A stretch of 64,000 nt of DNA from Neocallimastix lanati (nom. inval.) (Eukaryota; Neocallimastigomycota; Neocallimastigomycetes; Neocallimastigales; Neocallimastigaceae): assembly GCA_016946835.1 (NCBI GenBank), contig JACVTC010000075.1, positions 227,501 to 291,500 of the forward strand. The letters are read 5' to 3'. This document shows positions 45,073 to 57,200 of the stretch, in pieces (positions within the stretch are counted from its first letter, which is position 1; every line of letters starts with the position of its first letter). The position numbers and the translations under genes are program-made. The notes below the pieces were generated by a model that saw only the letters and a list, made by a program, of their open reading frames with translations, did no database searches and had not been told where the DNA came from.

Positions 45073-48000
45073 CTACGTTATGAGATTCGAGGACGAAATG
45101 GCCTCTAACTCTTCCCATTCATCGAAGATAACTCCATGTGGATGAAAATTATCATTCGAATCTGTATCAGAATTTCTTCTTTGCCTTATCGTTACGACGT
45201 CGACGCTCTTGACAACGGTAGGTCTAACACTATACAAATCGATCATGGTGTAAAAATCACCAATCACAATAGGCATAACGTTAGTAAGGAATTCCGCAAG
45301 CCCCACAAAATATGAAATCGGGAAAGAAGACTCGTTCGAAGGTGATTGAAAAATATTATTAATAAATCGCCTTCTTTCCCCCGAGCCGATCTTTAAGATT
45401 TCAAATACTGCATTTCCGCCAAGAAGGAGACACAGCACGTAAAAATTGATATTATCATCAAAATCTTCCTCTTTATCATCAGGAATGTTCAATGATTTCT
45501 CATGAACAATTAGAGAAAAATTAATAAAAATTTCATCAACAAAGGGAATGAAATGTTGCCTAAATTCTTCAAATTTAGGACATAAAAGTATCCAGTGTGT
45601 AAAACTAGGTATGCTGTTACTCTCACCACAACAAGGGCAGTATGTTGGGCAATTTTCTGATACTAGATTACTTTTAACATACGTTTTTACATCAAATTTG
45701 AATCCACATTTAATTCGTCCAATCCAAAAAAATCCAAGAGAAAATTGTGAATATTTAAGTGATAGACGATGAATAAATTTTTTAAAACCAAATTTAAATT
45801 TCTTGTATTTTGTAGATCTGATCGCAGGAATGCTTGAATAATGAATATTTTCCCAGTAAAACTTCCTTATTTCTCCAGGAAGTTTATTATTGTGCTTGTG
45901 TACTGCTAAACTCCGTGCTTTTTTCGTCCATGAATAGTGAGAAAGTGTAGGTATATTTTTGACTAAATGAGAAATAATACAAGAAGAATCTTTCCACTTT
46001 TTAAAGCATCGAATCATCGCCTTAGCACAAAAACTAGCTATAGGAGGTATAGAAAGTTCCTTAGACATATTATAAATTGAAGTATTGGAGGTTTTATTTT
46101 TAAACCCGAAACTCCAATACAAACCTCGATTAAAAGCAGTTTGAGCTTTTTCAGTATTCTTTTTATTTGAACCAAGTAAGGGAGCATAATAAAGAACTGA
46201 ACTAAGGACAAAAGAAACTAGTATACGAGTTTTAAAGTAGAAAGGAACATTCCTATTGGTTAAAAATCTAAAGAAAGAGTTAACTGTATAATTAATTTTA
46301 CTATTCATCTTAGCAATAATAGGTTTTAAATCCAACGATTCATTAAAAGGTATACCAAGATATGTATATTGATTAGTGCTTGGTATATAGTTCATACCAA
46401 GTCTAAATGTAGGATTTTCATAATGTCTTGAAGGTATAAAATTCTTTGGTTTAACAACTAGTGTAGCGCATTTATTGATTCCAAAGGTCATTTCATTTTT
46501 AATACCCCAATCATGAGCAATATTCAAAAGGTTTTTAAGTGAAGATTTTGTAGGAGCTAATAATACAATATCATCAGCAAATAATCCACCACAACACTTT
46601 TTCTTTTCAGTAATCACACCATAACTTTTACATTTATCAAAAATATCATTGATAAATATATTGAATAAAATAGGTGAGAGAGGACACCCTTGGCGAACAC
46701 CACGGTGTATTGGAAATTCTTTTGAAAGTTTACCATTAAAGTTTGCACGAGCTTTCGAGGTAAGGTATAGATTAGTAATGAATTGAAGGCATTTACCACG
46801 AATACCAAGATTATTTAGTTTAGTAAGTATATTATAAATTGGAACTGAATCATAAGCTTTTTTAAGGTCAAGAAAGGCAAGAAAGGTAAATTTATCCTTA
46901 AATTTTCTTCTTTGACAAATTTCACGAATGGATACAAATAAACTAATACATTCTTCTTTATTTCTAAAACCAAACTGTTCTAGTCTAATTATTTCATTAG
47001 AAAAAGCATAGTCCGATATTCTTTTAGTGACAATTTTTGATAGAATTTTTAAACCTACATTGATGAGTGAAATACCACGATAATTATTACAATCTGAAAG
47101 ATCCCCTTTTTTAGGAATAGAAACAATAGAAGCAGAGTTCCATTCATTAGGAAAGTCACCATCCCAAATTTTATTAAAAAGTAATAACAGACACTTTGCA
47201 CAATCGGAATAAGTAACCTCTTGATTAGAGTCATCCTGAGAAGAAGTACTACTCTCAGAATTAAAAAATGCTTTAAAAAATTCTGTAGGTATACCATCAG
47301 GACCAGGTGCTTTGTTATTTTTCATTGAAAGAAAAGTTGAATGAATTTCTGACATGGAAATAGGTTGATTAATATCCCATGATTCCTGAGGAGTAGAAGA
47401 ATTATTAAGTATTCTTTTCCAATAATTTTCATTAAGACTGTGACCAGTTATATCAGAAGCAAGTTCTTCATAGTGTTCTGCAAAACGATTGAGTTGATCT
47501 TCTTGGGATACTAGAACATTACCTTCTTTATCTTTAATGTATACAGGTGATTGGGAAGGAGAGTAAGAAGGTTTAGAGATTTTCTTAAGTCCAGACCAAC
47601 CACGCTGGGCATCATTTTTTAAGAAACATTCGCCGATGGAATGAATCAAATTTTTAAATCTAATAATCCTAATATTTCTTTTAATACTAATGATATAATC
47701 AGAAAGAACTCTATATTCTTTTGAGAGATCACAAAATTCTTGAAGATTAGACAAATCATTACTAAGTTTAAAATTTTTAATCCTTTTATAAAATAAATGT
47801 TTTTCATGTGATAATTTCTTAATATAAGCAGGACAATGGAACGCTGAACCCTGTAAATTTGTAGGAACTCTTGCTTGAATGTCATCGCCTACTTTATTTG
47901 CTGTGTCAAGAAGTTTTTTAATCATTGTATTAGAGTCTAGATTATCATTATGTTCAAATTCATCCAGTAAACATGTGAATTTATTATGAGAGAAGATTGC

Positions 48001-48810
48001 TTCACGTTTATCCCTACAAATTCGATTAGACCACTTAATTTGTTTATCCCGAGGGGGAGTAACAAAACCATCAGGAGATATTTTTTTACAAGAAAGAATA
48101 AGTGGTAAATGGTCAGAGATGTCATTAAAAGAGTAGCATACAGAAGCAATATTCAGATAATTTCTTAATTTATCGTTCACTACTATAAAATCAATACAAG
48201 AATTCTTTCCACCATTAGACCAAGTAAATTGATGACCAACCATATCCATAACAAACCATTGAGGGGAAATTCTAAGAATAAGATCTTTGAGTTGTTGCTT
48301 AGTCATGTTGAAATCACCAACAATAGCCGAAGGGTTATTCTGATGGTTCTTGAGCCAATTAGCAAAATCAGTTTCCGCTTTTTCTCTAGAGTCTTTGTGT
48401 TTTTTGCTAGGGATGTAAATGTTCCCTAAAGAACATCTGACACCCCAAAAAGAGAATATATTTACTGAGAGTATATATCTATATTCAAAATCATCATTAT
48501 TGAATTGGCAGGAGGAGTACACACCTATATAAAGGCCCCTCATACCAGGGATTTTTTTGTCCGCACGTCTCAGTACTGTTCTATAATGATTAAGGAATGG
48601 ATGTGAGTTAGAAAAAGAGTTAAGGAATGAACTATTACCGACTTCTTGAAGACAAATACAAATAGGATTAAAGATTGAATTAAAATTGGTAAGTCCGTCA
48701 CGTTTTTCAGAATTCCAACCATTTATGTTCCAGCTAATACAGAGGTTGAAATATTTAGTATTCGAGAAAGGGTTAGCATACAGGAGGCTTTCAGAGATGG
48801 GATTGAGGGT
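45073..48810 (-). CDS. LINE-1 ORF2: endonuclease-reverse transcriptase
   Basis: The frame is open from 48810 to the stop at 45073; the first ATG is at 48543 and gives 1156 residues. Upstream of that ATG the frame already encodes the endonuclease start (LCISWNINGW near 48,720, with the catalytic Asn; QEVGNSS near 48,640), so 48543 is probably not the true start. From the ATG: GNIYIPSKK, IVGDFN (about 76), SCIDFIVVND and ISDHLPL complete the APE endonuclease; RT has KAPGPDGIPTEFF (about 413), NNYRGISL, KAYDSV (about 562), GVRQGCPLSPILFN (about 617) and FADDIVLL (about 655); a CCHC-type motif (CPCC...THWILLC) is near 965-985. The protein nicks the target and copies the element RNA. It overlaps ORF1 by 88 bases in the -1 frame. 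Confidence 0.93.
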   Translation of the reverse strand, partial: TLNPISESLLYANPFSNTKYFNLCISWNINGWNSEKRDGLTNFNSIFNPICICLQEVGNSSFLNSFSNSHPFLNHYRTVLRRADKKIPGMRGLYIGVYSSCQFNNDDFEYRYILSVNIFSFWGVRCSLGNIYIPSKKHKDSREKAETDFANWLKNHQNNPSAIVGDFNMTKQQLKDLILRISPQWFVMDMVGHQFTWSNGGKNSCIDFIVVNDKLRNYLNIASVCYSFNDISDHLPLILSCKKISPDGFVTPPRDKQIKWSNRICRDKREAIFSHNKFTCLLDEFEHNDNLDSNTMIKKLLDTANKVGDDIQARVPTNLQGSAFHCPAYIKKLSHEKHLFYKRIKNFKLSNDLSNLQEFCDLSKEYRVLSDYIISIKRNIRIIRFKNLIHSIGECFLKNDAQRGWSGLKKISKPSYSPSQSPVYIKDKEGNVLVSQEDQLNRFAEHYEELASDITGHSLNENYWKRILNNSSTPQESWDINQPISMSEIHSTFLSMKNNKAPGPDGIPTEFFKAFFNSESSTSSQDDSNQEVTYSDCAKCLLLLFNKIWDGDFPNEWNSASIVSIPKKGDLSDCNNYRGISLINVGLKILSKIVTKRISDYAFSNEIIRLEQFGFRNKEECISLFVSIREICQRRKFKDKFTFLAFLDLKKAYDSVPIYNILTKLNNLGIRGKCLQFITNLYLTSKARANFNGKLSKEFPIHRGVRQGCPLSPILFNIFINDIFDKCKSYGVITEKKKCCGGLFADDIVLLAPTKSSLKNLLNIAHDWGIKNEMTFGINKCATLVVKPKNFIPSRHYENPTFRLGMNYIPSTNQYTYLGIPFNESLDLKPIIAKMNSKINYTVNSFFRFLTNRNVPFYFKTRILVSFVLSSVLYYAPLLGSNKKNTEKAQTAFNRGLYWSFGFKNKTSNTSIYNMSKELSIPPIASFCAKAMIRCFKKWKDSSCIISHLVKNIPTLSHYSWTKKARSLAVHKHNNKLPGEIRKFYWENIHYSSIPAIRSTKYKKFKFGFKKFIHRLSLKYSQFSLGFFWIGRIKCGFKFDVKTYVKSNLVSENCPTYCPCCGESNSIPSFTHWILLCPKFEEFRQHFIPFVDEIFINFSLIVHEKSLNIPDDKEEDFDDNINFYVLCLLLGGNAVFEILKIGSGERRRFINNIFQSPSNESSFPISYFVGLAEFLTNVMPIVIGDFYTMIDLYSVRPTVVKSVDVVTIRQRRNSDTDSNDNFHPHGVIFDEWEELEAISSSNLIT

Positions 48811-49157
48811 TCAGAATAATACCTGGTTCTATTATGATTAACATTGCTTAATGTGCGTATCCTTGAAGTAATCTTCCATTTTATTCTTTTAACAGGTAAG
48901 TGCTTAGTAATCAAATAAATAACCTTCAAATAATCCGTATAATTATTATAGTTAACTCTTAGGATGAAGTAGTTTTCCATATTAATATAGTGTTTTTTAA
49001 CGATTCCATGAACAACTTCATTACAATTTGATATCTTTTCGCTTAAAAATTCCCATAGTCTACTTTCAATCCAAGATTCAAGATCATGAATGAAAATTAA
49101 AACAAATTTATCATGGTCAGGACCATAATGTCGCAGACCTCTTCGTATAGTTAACAT
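48723..49157 (-). CDS. LINE-1 ORF1-like protein
   Basis: 144 residues from ATG 49157 to the stop at 48723. No known domain can be named with certainty. LIFIHDLESWIESRLWEFL and YFILRVNYNNYTDYLKVI alternate in a way that recalls small RNA-binding (RRM-like) folds of LINE ORF1 proteins. The LINE-2 copy keeps a similar 129-residue ORF at the same place (LLFMRGIRSWSEI, VFFKIKIVDNEEE), so it is a real gene of this family. The last 88 bases overlap the ORF2 frame, which has no ATG there. Confidence 0.65.
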   Translation of the reverse strand: MLTIRRGLRHYGPDHDKFVLIFIHDLESWIESRLWEFLSEKISNCNEVVHGIVKKHYINMENYFILRVNYNNYTDYLKVIYLITKHLPVKRIKWKITSRIRTLSNVNHNRTRYYSEPSIPSLKASCMLTLSRILNISTSVLAGT

Positions 49158-49660
49158 AATAAAATAAAAAAACTTATCTATATTAATAAAAAATAAATGT
49201 AATATAAAAATAAAAAAAAAAAAAATAAAATTAGTAAAAAATTAAAAAATTAAAAAAATTAAAAATTTATTGCTGTTGTCTTCTCTTTCGTGTATATTGT
49301 TTGCTAAAACTTGTTTGTTTTTCTTTCTTTTTGTGTTGACTAGTTTTTAATTAATGATTTTCAATTATAAATTCCTGTTTTATGTAAAAATTTCTGTAAA
49401 ATAATCATATATAATATAAAATTTAAATGTTAATGAAATAATAGTTGTGAAAAACTATAAAAAGATTCCCATCCGCTAAATAATGTCTCAAACACAAGCT
49501 TTGGAGTGAATCAATCTCCTACATTTCCATTTTACAATAGCTACATGAGAGTATAAATAATACTATAGAAAAAAAACATATACAAAAAAAAAATGCTAGA
49601 GTAAAAATACAATAGATTCATTACAATGATAATATGTAGAAACTACATGATATTATTAAT

Positions 49661-50217
49661 TATACAACTCCAATGTTACTACATATCCAGTTTAAGACAT
49701 TATAGAACGTCAAGTTCACTTTCTACAGTCTTCCAGTATTCCAGATTTCTCTCTTCGTACTAGAAGCCACTTTAGAAAGGATAACCATTGATTATCATCA
49801 GAATCACAGAAAGCTGTAATTAGTACACCTGATATAGGTTATTCCTTTTCCATCAACCCTCCATGGACCTGGAAAAACAGTCCACTTCATTGGGAATTTG
49901 TTTTTAATAAATGTCATTTTTCTTACAAAAAAACTATAAGTTTTATAATAACCATTAAACGAATAAACAAACGAAAATAAAATAAAATAAAATAAAAAGA
50001 AATAACTTAAATATAACAAAGTAAAATTATGTAAAAATTACACGATATTTTGGAAAATGGTAATAATTAAAAATAACAAAAAAAAAATTGGGGAAAAAAA
50101 GTGATAAAATATACATATATATATATAATATAATAAAAAAAATGTCATTTATTTACTGTAGAATGAACAAAGTATTTTCATACACTCAAAAAAAAAATTT
50201 TAATTATTATACACAAT

Positions 50218-50265
<48 letters not shown>

Positions 50266-50668
50266 TTATTTTAATAATATTTTATACTTTTGATTTATTT
50301 TATATATAATATGATATTGTATTACATATTACTTAATTTCTTTATATTATATTAAATATTTTAATATTTTTAATAATAATTTTTTAATATTATCAATATA
50401 GTTTATTTTATTTTATTTTATTTTATTTTTTCATTTTATTTTTTTTAATTTAATTTATTATTTTTTAAATTTGTATTTATTTATTTTATTTCATTTTTTT
50501 TTTAATTTAATTTTTTTTTATTTTTTATTTTTTTTACTTATTTTTTAAATTTTTTTTATTTATTTTATTTCATTTTTTTTTTAATTTATTTTTTTTTATT
50601 TTTTATTTTTTTACTTATTTTTTAAATTTTTTTTTATTTATTTTATTTTATTATATTTTATTAATTGA
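49661..50668. other. Spacer between LINE-1 and the NRPS gene
   Basis: Mixed sequence to about 49,930 may belong to the LINE 5' region. Then A/T-rich, a (TTTA)n tract (50,219-50,262) and T-rich runs up to the NRPS stop codon, which would form its 3' untranslated region. No gene seen. Confidence 0.5.
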
Positions 50669-51240
50669 TTATTGTATTATGCATCTATTATTATTTTGCT
50701 TTTTATGAAATGGGAAACAACTATAGTAATTTTTATTTTTATTTTTATGATTTTTTATTTCATTCTTTTTCATAATTTTTGGTTTTTTGTCCAATACTTT
50801 TATATTATTTTCATTAATATTTATTTTTCGTAATGTTGCTTCATTTACTTTTCCATTTTTGTCATATTGAATATAATCGACTCTTTGTATATATTGTGGT
50901 ATTAAATTATTTGAAATTTTGTTTTCTAAATAATTCTTTATGTCTATATCATTAATTATAATTGATGAAATATAATAGCAAGTTATGATCTCATTATTAT
51001 TTTCATCCATTGTTTTTGTTAAAACTACATCTTCAATGTTATCCATTTGTTTTATTATATTTCTAATTTTAAGAAGTTTTTCGTTTGTAATTTTATTAAC
51101 ACTCCTATTATATTCATTTGACTTAATATTAATTTTTAATGATTCATCATCATTATATCTATCACTATTGTTTATTGTATTATTCTGCTTATTGTTGATT
51201 TTTAATGATTCCTTATCGTAATATTTATCATTATTGTTCA
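50669..51240 (-). other. NRPS C-terminal tail: repeat, orphan A-domain piece, CaaX-like end
   Basis: A 20-residue imperfect repeat (DKYYDKESLKIN / DRYNDDESLKIN) is followed by sequence like the small C-terminal subdomain of A domains (IEDVVLTKTMDENNNE, YDKNGKVNEATLRK in the place of NGKLDRRAL). A Lys/Asn/His-rich segment and RCIIQ-stop end the protein. Cys at 50681-50683 is fourth from the end. Confidence 0.75.
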
Positions 51241-54200
51241 TTTGATTGTTACTATTTAATAAATTTTTAATTTCACATAAATTTTTATTGAAATAGAATA
51301 AATTTTCAATTTCATTCAAGTTCTTTGTCAAAAAGTCAAGATTATTAAGAATATAAATACATTCTTCTTTCATATCATCAACAATTGTTTTATCTGGTGC
51401 TGAAATTGTAATAGATACTGATTGTTCATTTTCATTAACAAGGAATCCATAATCATATATGCTTGTTACATTGTTACGATAATTAGAAAGAGCATCAAAT
51501 GGTAATAATTTTTCATTTTCTTTTGTTACAGGTATTAAAATATTACTTTCATTGTTATTATTATTTACATTTGAATGCGTCAATAAGCGAGGATTAAATT
51601 GGAAATAATTCTTTGGTTTAGGAATACCTAATTTATTAGATATATCATAAAACGAAATATCTAAATTATATAATTCCATTAAAACTTTAAAGTTATTTTG
51701 AACATTTTCAATAAAACTTTTTTCTTTATTCACTTTTGATAAAATAGGAATAAAGTTTACAAACATACCGATTAAATTCTTCTTATAAATATTATTTCTG
51801 TTAGAGTTAATTAATACACTGTAGGTACCATCTTCATTATTTACATATTTTGAAATAATTAAAAGATAAAGAGTATAATAGAATGCTTCTTTTGAAAGTT
51901 TATTCTTAACAATCAATTCATTTATGTTATTTGAAATGGAATTATCTATTTCAAAGGTTATTTTTTCATCTTTCATTTTCATTGAATCAATTTTGTTATT
52001 AATTAATATTTTATTATTAAACATTTCTTTATAATATTCAAACTGATCGTTAAATTTACCATTTTTTAATTTTTCATTATAATAAATTGCATAATCCGTA
52101 TATTGAATAGGCAATTCATCTAATATTTCATTGTTATATAGTTGATTAAATTCATTACATAATATACCTAATGAATATCCATCACCAATGATATGATTGA
52201 TATCAATCATTAAGATTTTATTTTCAATTATTCCAATTCGAATTAATTGATCTTTAAAAAGATCATAATTTCTAATAAATAAGTGTGCATTTTCTTTAGT
52301 ATATTGCTCAATAGATAGAGTTTCAGATTTTTCTATTTTACCATATATTTCAATTTCATCATTTTCTTTAATATAATAAAGTCTAGTTTTTAATATATCA
52401 TGTCTATTATATATTTTATTTAAAATTTTGATGACTTTATCTATTTCAATATTATTATTTATTTCATAAAATATAATCACATTACTTTCATTATTTTCAA
52501 TTTTTCCAATATTGAAAGATTTAATGTCATCTTTTGTATTTAATCCTAGTTGTTGAGATATTATTGGATATTCATTTTTACCATATCTAGTAATGATTTC
52601 AATACTATCTTCATTATTTTTTAGTTTTTCATCAATATATTTACCTAATAATTCAATGGTTTCGTTTTTCAATATATCTTTCATTCCTATTTTTATTAAG
52701 AATTCTTTTTGAATTTCAGCTAAAAGTCTAATTGCAATTAAACTATCTCCACCTAATTCATAGAAATCTGAAGTTTTACCAATTTTATTTTCTTCAATTT
52801 TTAATATCTTGGAATATAATGTAACTAGCTTCTTTTCAGTTTCAGTTTCAGCTTCAACATAGTCATTTATAATTAAATCATTTTCAGTAGGTTCCGGTAA
52901 AGCTCTTCTATCTAATTTACCATTTATGGTAGTTGGGATTTCTGGAATTTCAATAAAGTAATTTGGAATCATATATTGTGGTAATTTTGATTTTAAATAA
53001 TTTCTTATTTTATTTTTATTAATATCTACTTCTGGATTAACAATATAATATCCAACTAAATATTTATCATTCTGGTTTCTAACTTTATCAATTACTACGC
53101 ATGTGTCAATTTCCTTTATTGATTTCATTACTTCTTCAATTTCTCCTAATTCAATTCTATGACCATGAATCTTCACTTGAAAATCGATTCTACCAAGACA
53201 GATAACTTCTCCATTATTTGTCCATTTACCGATATCACCAGTTCTATATAATTTATTATAAGTATCATTTGGATCACCTCTGAATGGATTTGAAATAAAT
53301 CTTTCATTCGTAAGTTTTTCTCTATTCAAATATCCACTACCAACACCTTTACCTCCAATATATATTTCTCCTTCAACTCCAACTGGCACCGGTTTCATAT
53401 ATTCATCTAAAATGTAAATTTCACCATTACATATAGGATAACCAACACTGTAATTAATGAAATTTTCTTTATCTATAGGTAAAATGGAACAATGCATTGT
53501 AGCTTCACTTGGTCCATATTCATTATAAAATGAAATACTATCATATGGTATTAATTCTATAATTTTTTTGAAGTTTAAAATTTCACCTCCAAACTTAATT
53601 GTCTTAAGATTTACTAATGATTTTAAGAATTTTTCATTTATAACATAATTTTCAAATCTTGAAGGAGTTAAAACCATGTATTCTACTTTATAGTTATGGA
53701 TTAATTTTGAAATGTATTCGGGATTATTTATGTTTTCAGAATTGCATATCACACATTCTTTATTAATATATAGAGGATAAATTAATTCAGCTAACGAAAT
53801 ATCAAATGTAAAGTTCGAAATTGACAATGATGTATTAAATTTATCTCTATAATAGTGATTATTATTCTTTGAGAGTGATATATTACAATAATTTAACAAA
53901 TTATCATGACGAATAATGGTTCCCTTAGGTTTTCCCGTGGTTCCTGAGGTAAATAATACATAGCAAATATCCCTAATATCATTGATACTTTCTATATATT
54001 CAATTTCATTTTCGTAATTCATTAATTTCAAATCAACAACATTAAACTTTTCATTTAAAAATTTGATATTATTTTCAGTAATACAATCTAAGTACTTTAA
54101 TATGATTTTAGGTTTCACCTCATCTATCATATAAGAAATTCTATCTTCTGGGAATTCTGGATCAATAGGAAGGAAGGCTCCTCCCGCTTTAGAAATACCT

Positions 54201-57200
54201 AAGATCGCAACAACATATATATAAGATCTTTCACTAATCACTGGAATGATATCATTTCTTCCAATACCGTGCTTTCTTAAATACCATCCTAAAGCATTAC
54301 TCATTTCATCTAACTTTCTATAAGTAATCTTTTCATCATTAAATACGATGGCACATTTCTCTGGATTACAAATGGCATTTTCATGAATTTGTTCATGATA
54401 TAACTGGTCGGAAGTGATGTCATGTTGATTAGAATTAAATCCATACACAATTTCTTTGTATATAGAAGGTTCAATATATGGAATTTCACTTGATTTTTCA
54501 TTGTACTCTTCAATATGATTAATTATTTCAATGAAACTATTTCCGATATTTTCAATAACTTCCTTATCATTTTTATTTTTATTATATTCAATTGAAATAT
54601 TATAATTATTCTTATTTTCAATGACATTAAATGAAATATCAAATTTTAATTTATCATTATTAAATATTTCCATATTATTCTTTATTTCTTCATTATTTGT
54701 AGATTCACTATTAATGAAAATTTCTGAATTTTTCTGTATTAATTCTTGAATAGATATACTTTCAATCATTTGTTTACCCTTAGATTCAGTTCCATTCATT
54801 AAAGAATAAGGTTGATAAATAAATGAATTGTTACTATTTGGAATTTTAATGTTTTTCATAATTTCGGTGAATGAAATATCTTCATTTTCATATATTTTCA
54901 TTAATAGTTCTTTAATATTTTTCATATATTGATCCATGCTACTATTATTATCATATTTCAATAATAATGGTTGAGTACTAACAAACATTCCAATCATGCC
55001 AATGGTGTTTTGATTATTTCTGTTAGCATTCATTATTGAAGTGTAAATATTTGTTTCACCACTGTATTTACTCATAATATAACCATAAATGGTGAGGAAG
55101 AATGAGGTTACGGTTAAATTATTTCTCTTGACATATTCTTTTATTAATTTACTTTGATCTTCGGAAATTTTTTTTTCAATGAATGAGGATTCAATATAAT
55201 CTTCTTTTACATATTTCTTATCCTGTTCATTCTCTCTTATACGATTATCTGGTAATGATAATTCTTTAATTTCTTCATTTCCGAATAATTCTTTGTAGAA
55301 TGTTATTTGATTTTCATATTTTCCTTTTTCAATTTTATCATTCATATAAATGGCATAATCAATGAATGAGATATCATTATCTTCATTAATATCTTCATTG
55401 ACCTCCTTATTATTATTATTATAAATTTCATTCATTTCATCGATAAAGATTGTTCCTGAAAATCCATCAAATATAATATGATGAATATCAATTAATAAAT
55501 ATTGTTCTTCAATAAATCCAACTCTGATTAATGGTCCTTCTTCAAGATTGAATGGTCTAACAAAATTGATAGCGTTTTCGATGGAATATTCTTCAAATTT
55601 AAATTTATTTTCAAATTCTTCATCAATAATACCATATATTTTACTTTCTTCATTGTTTATTTTTTCATCTTTGAAAATACTCTTCAAAACTTTATGATAT
55701 GAAATTAATTTCATAATACTTTCTTTTAATCTTGCCTTATCAATTGTTTCATTCAATTTATAGATATTTGGAATATTATAAATAATACTATTTTCATTTT
55801 TAATTGAATCTAAATAAACCCCCATTTGTTGAGAAGTTATTGGATATTTATTCTGACCATAATTAGGAATGATTTCTATGATTTGTTCGTTGTTCTTCAT
55901 TTCATCAATATATTTTCCTAATAATTCAATGGTTTCATTTTTCAAAATATCTTTCATTCTTATAGATATTTTGAATTCTTTTTGAATTTCAGCTAAAAGT
56001 CTAATAGCAATTAAACTATCTCCACCTAATTCATAGAAATCTGAAGTTTTACCAATTTTATTTTCTTCAATTTTTAATATCTTGGAATATAATGTAACTA
56101 GCTTCTTTTCAGTTTCAGTTTCAGCTTCAACATAGTCATTTATAATTAAATCATTTTCAGTAGGTTCCGGTAAAGCTCTTCTATCTAATTTACCATTTAT
56201 GGTAGTTGGAATTTCTGGAATTTCAATAAAGTAATTAGGAATCATATATTGTGGTAATTTTGTTTTTAAATAATTTCTTATTTTATTTTTATTAATATTC
56301 ATTTTTGGATTAACGATATAATATCCAACTAAATATTTATCATTCTGGTTTCTAACTTTATCAATTACTACGCATGTGTCAATTTCCTTTATTGATTTCA
56401 TTACTTCTTCAATTTCTCCTAATTCAATTCTATGACCATGAATCTTCACTTGAAAATCGATTCTACCAAGACAGATAACTTCTCCATTATTTGTCCATTT
56501 ACCGATATCACCAGTTCTATATAATTTATTATAAGTATCATTTATATCACCTCTGAATGGATTTGGAAGGAAATGTTCTTTATTAAGTTCTTCTTTATTC
56601 AAATATCCATTACCTACACCTTTACCTCCAATATATATTTCTCCTTCAACTCCAACTGGCACCGGTTTCATATATTCATCTAAAATGTAAATTTCACCAT
56701 TACATATAGGATAACCAACACTATAATTAATGAAATTTTCTTTATCTATTGGTAATACGGTACAATTTACTGTAGTTTCAGTTGGTCCATATTCATTATA
56801 AAATGAAATACTATCATAAGGAATTAATTGTTTAATTTTTTGGAAATTCAAAATTTCACCTCCAAATATAATTATCTTAAGATTTACTAAAGATTTTAAA
56901 AATTTTTCATTTATAACATAATTTTCAAATCTTGAAGGAGTTAAAGCTATATATTCCACTTTATAGTTGTGGATTAATTTTGAAATGTATTCTGGATTAT
57001 TCATGTTTTCGGAATTGCATATTATACATTCTTTATTAATATATAGTGGATAAATTAATTCAGCTAACGAAATATCAAATGTAAAGTTCGAAATTGACAA
57101 TGATGTATTAAATTTATCTCTATAATAGTGATTATTATTCTTTGAGAGTGATATATTACAATAATTTAACAAATTATCATGACGAATAATGGTTCCCTTA

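Larger units (their letters stand above)
44948..49660 (-). mobile_element. LINE-1: APE-type non-LTR retrotransposon, near full length
   Basis: Minus-strand element with a small ORF1, an EN-RT-CCHC ORF2 and a 3' poly-A tail seen as poly-T at about 44,951-44,981. An AATAAA lies about 20 bases before the tail. The 5' end is not defined; sequence shared with LINE-2 reaches about 49,660. APE endonuclease plus FADD-type RT plus C-terminal zinc knuckle suggests an L1/Tx1-like clade. Target duplications could not be identified in the poly-T flank. Confidence 0.88.

Noticed and set aside
49804-50019. Minus-strand 71-residue ORF upstream of LINE-1
   Set aside because: Begins in A/T filler, shows no domain, and lies in the presumed 5' untranslated region.
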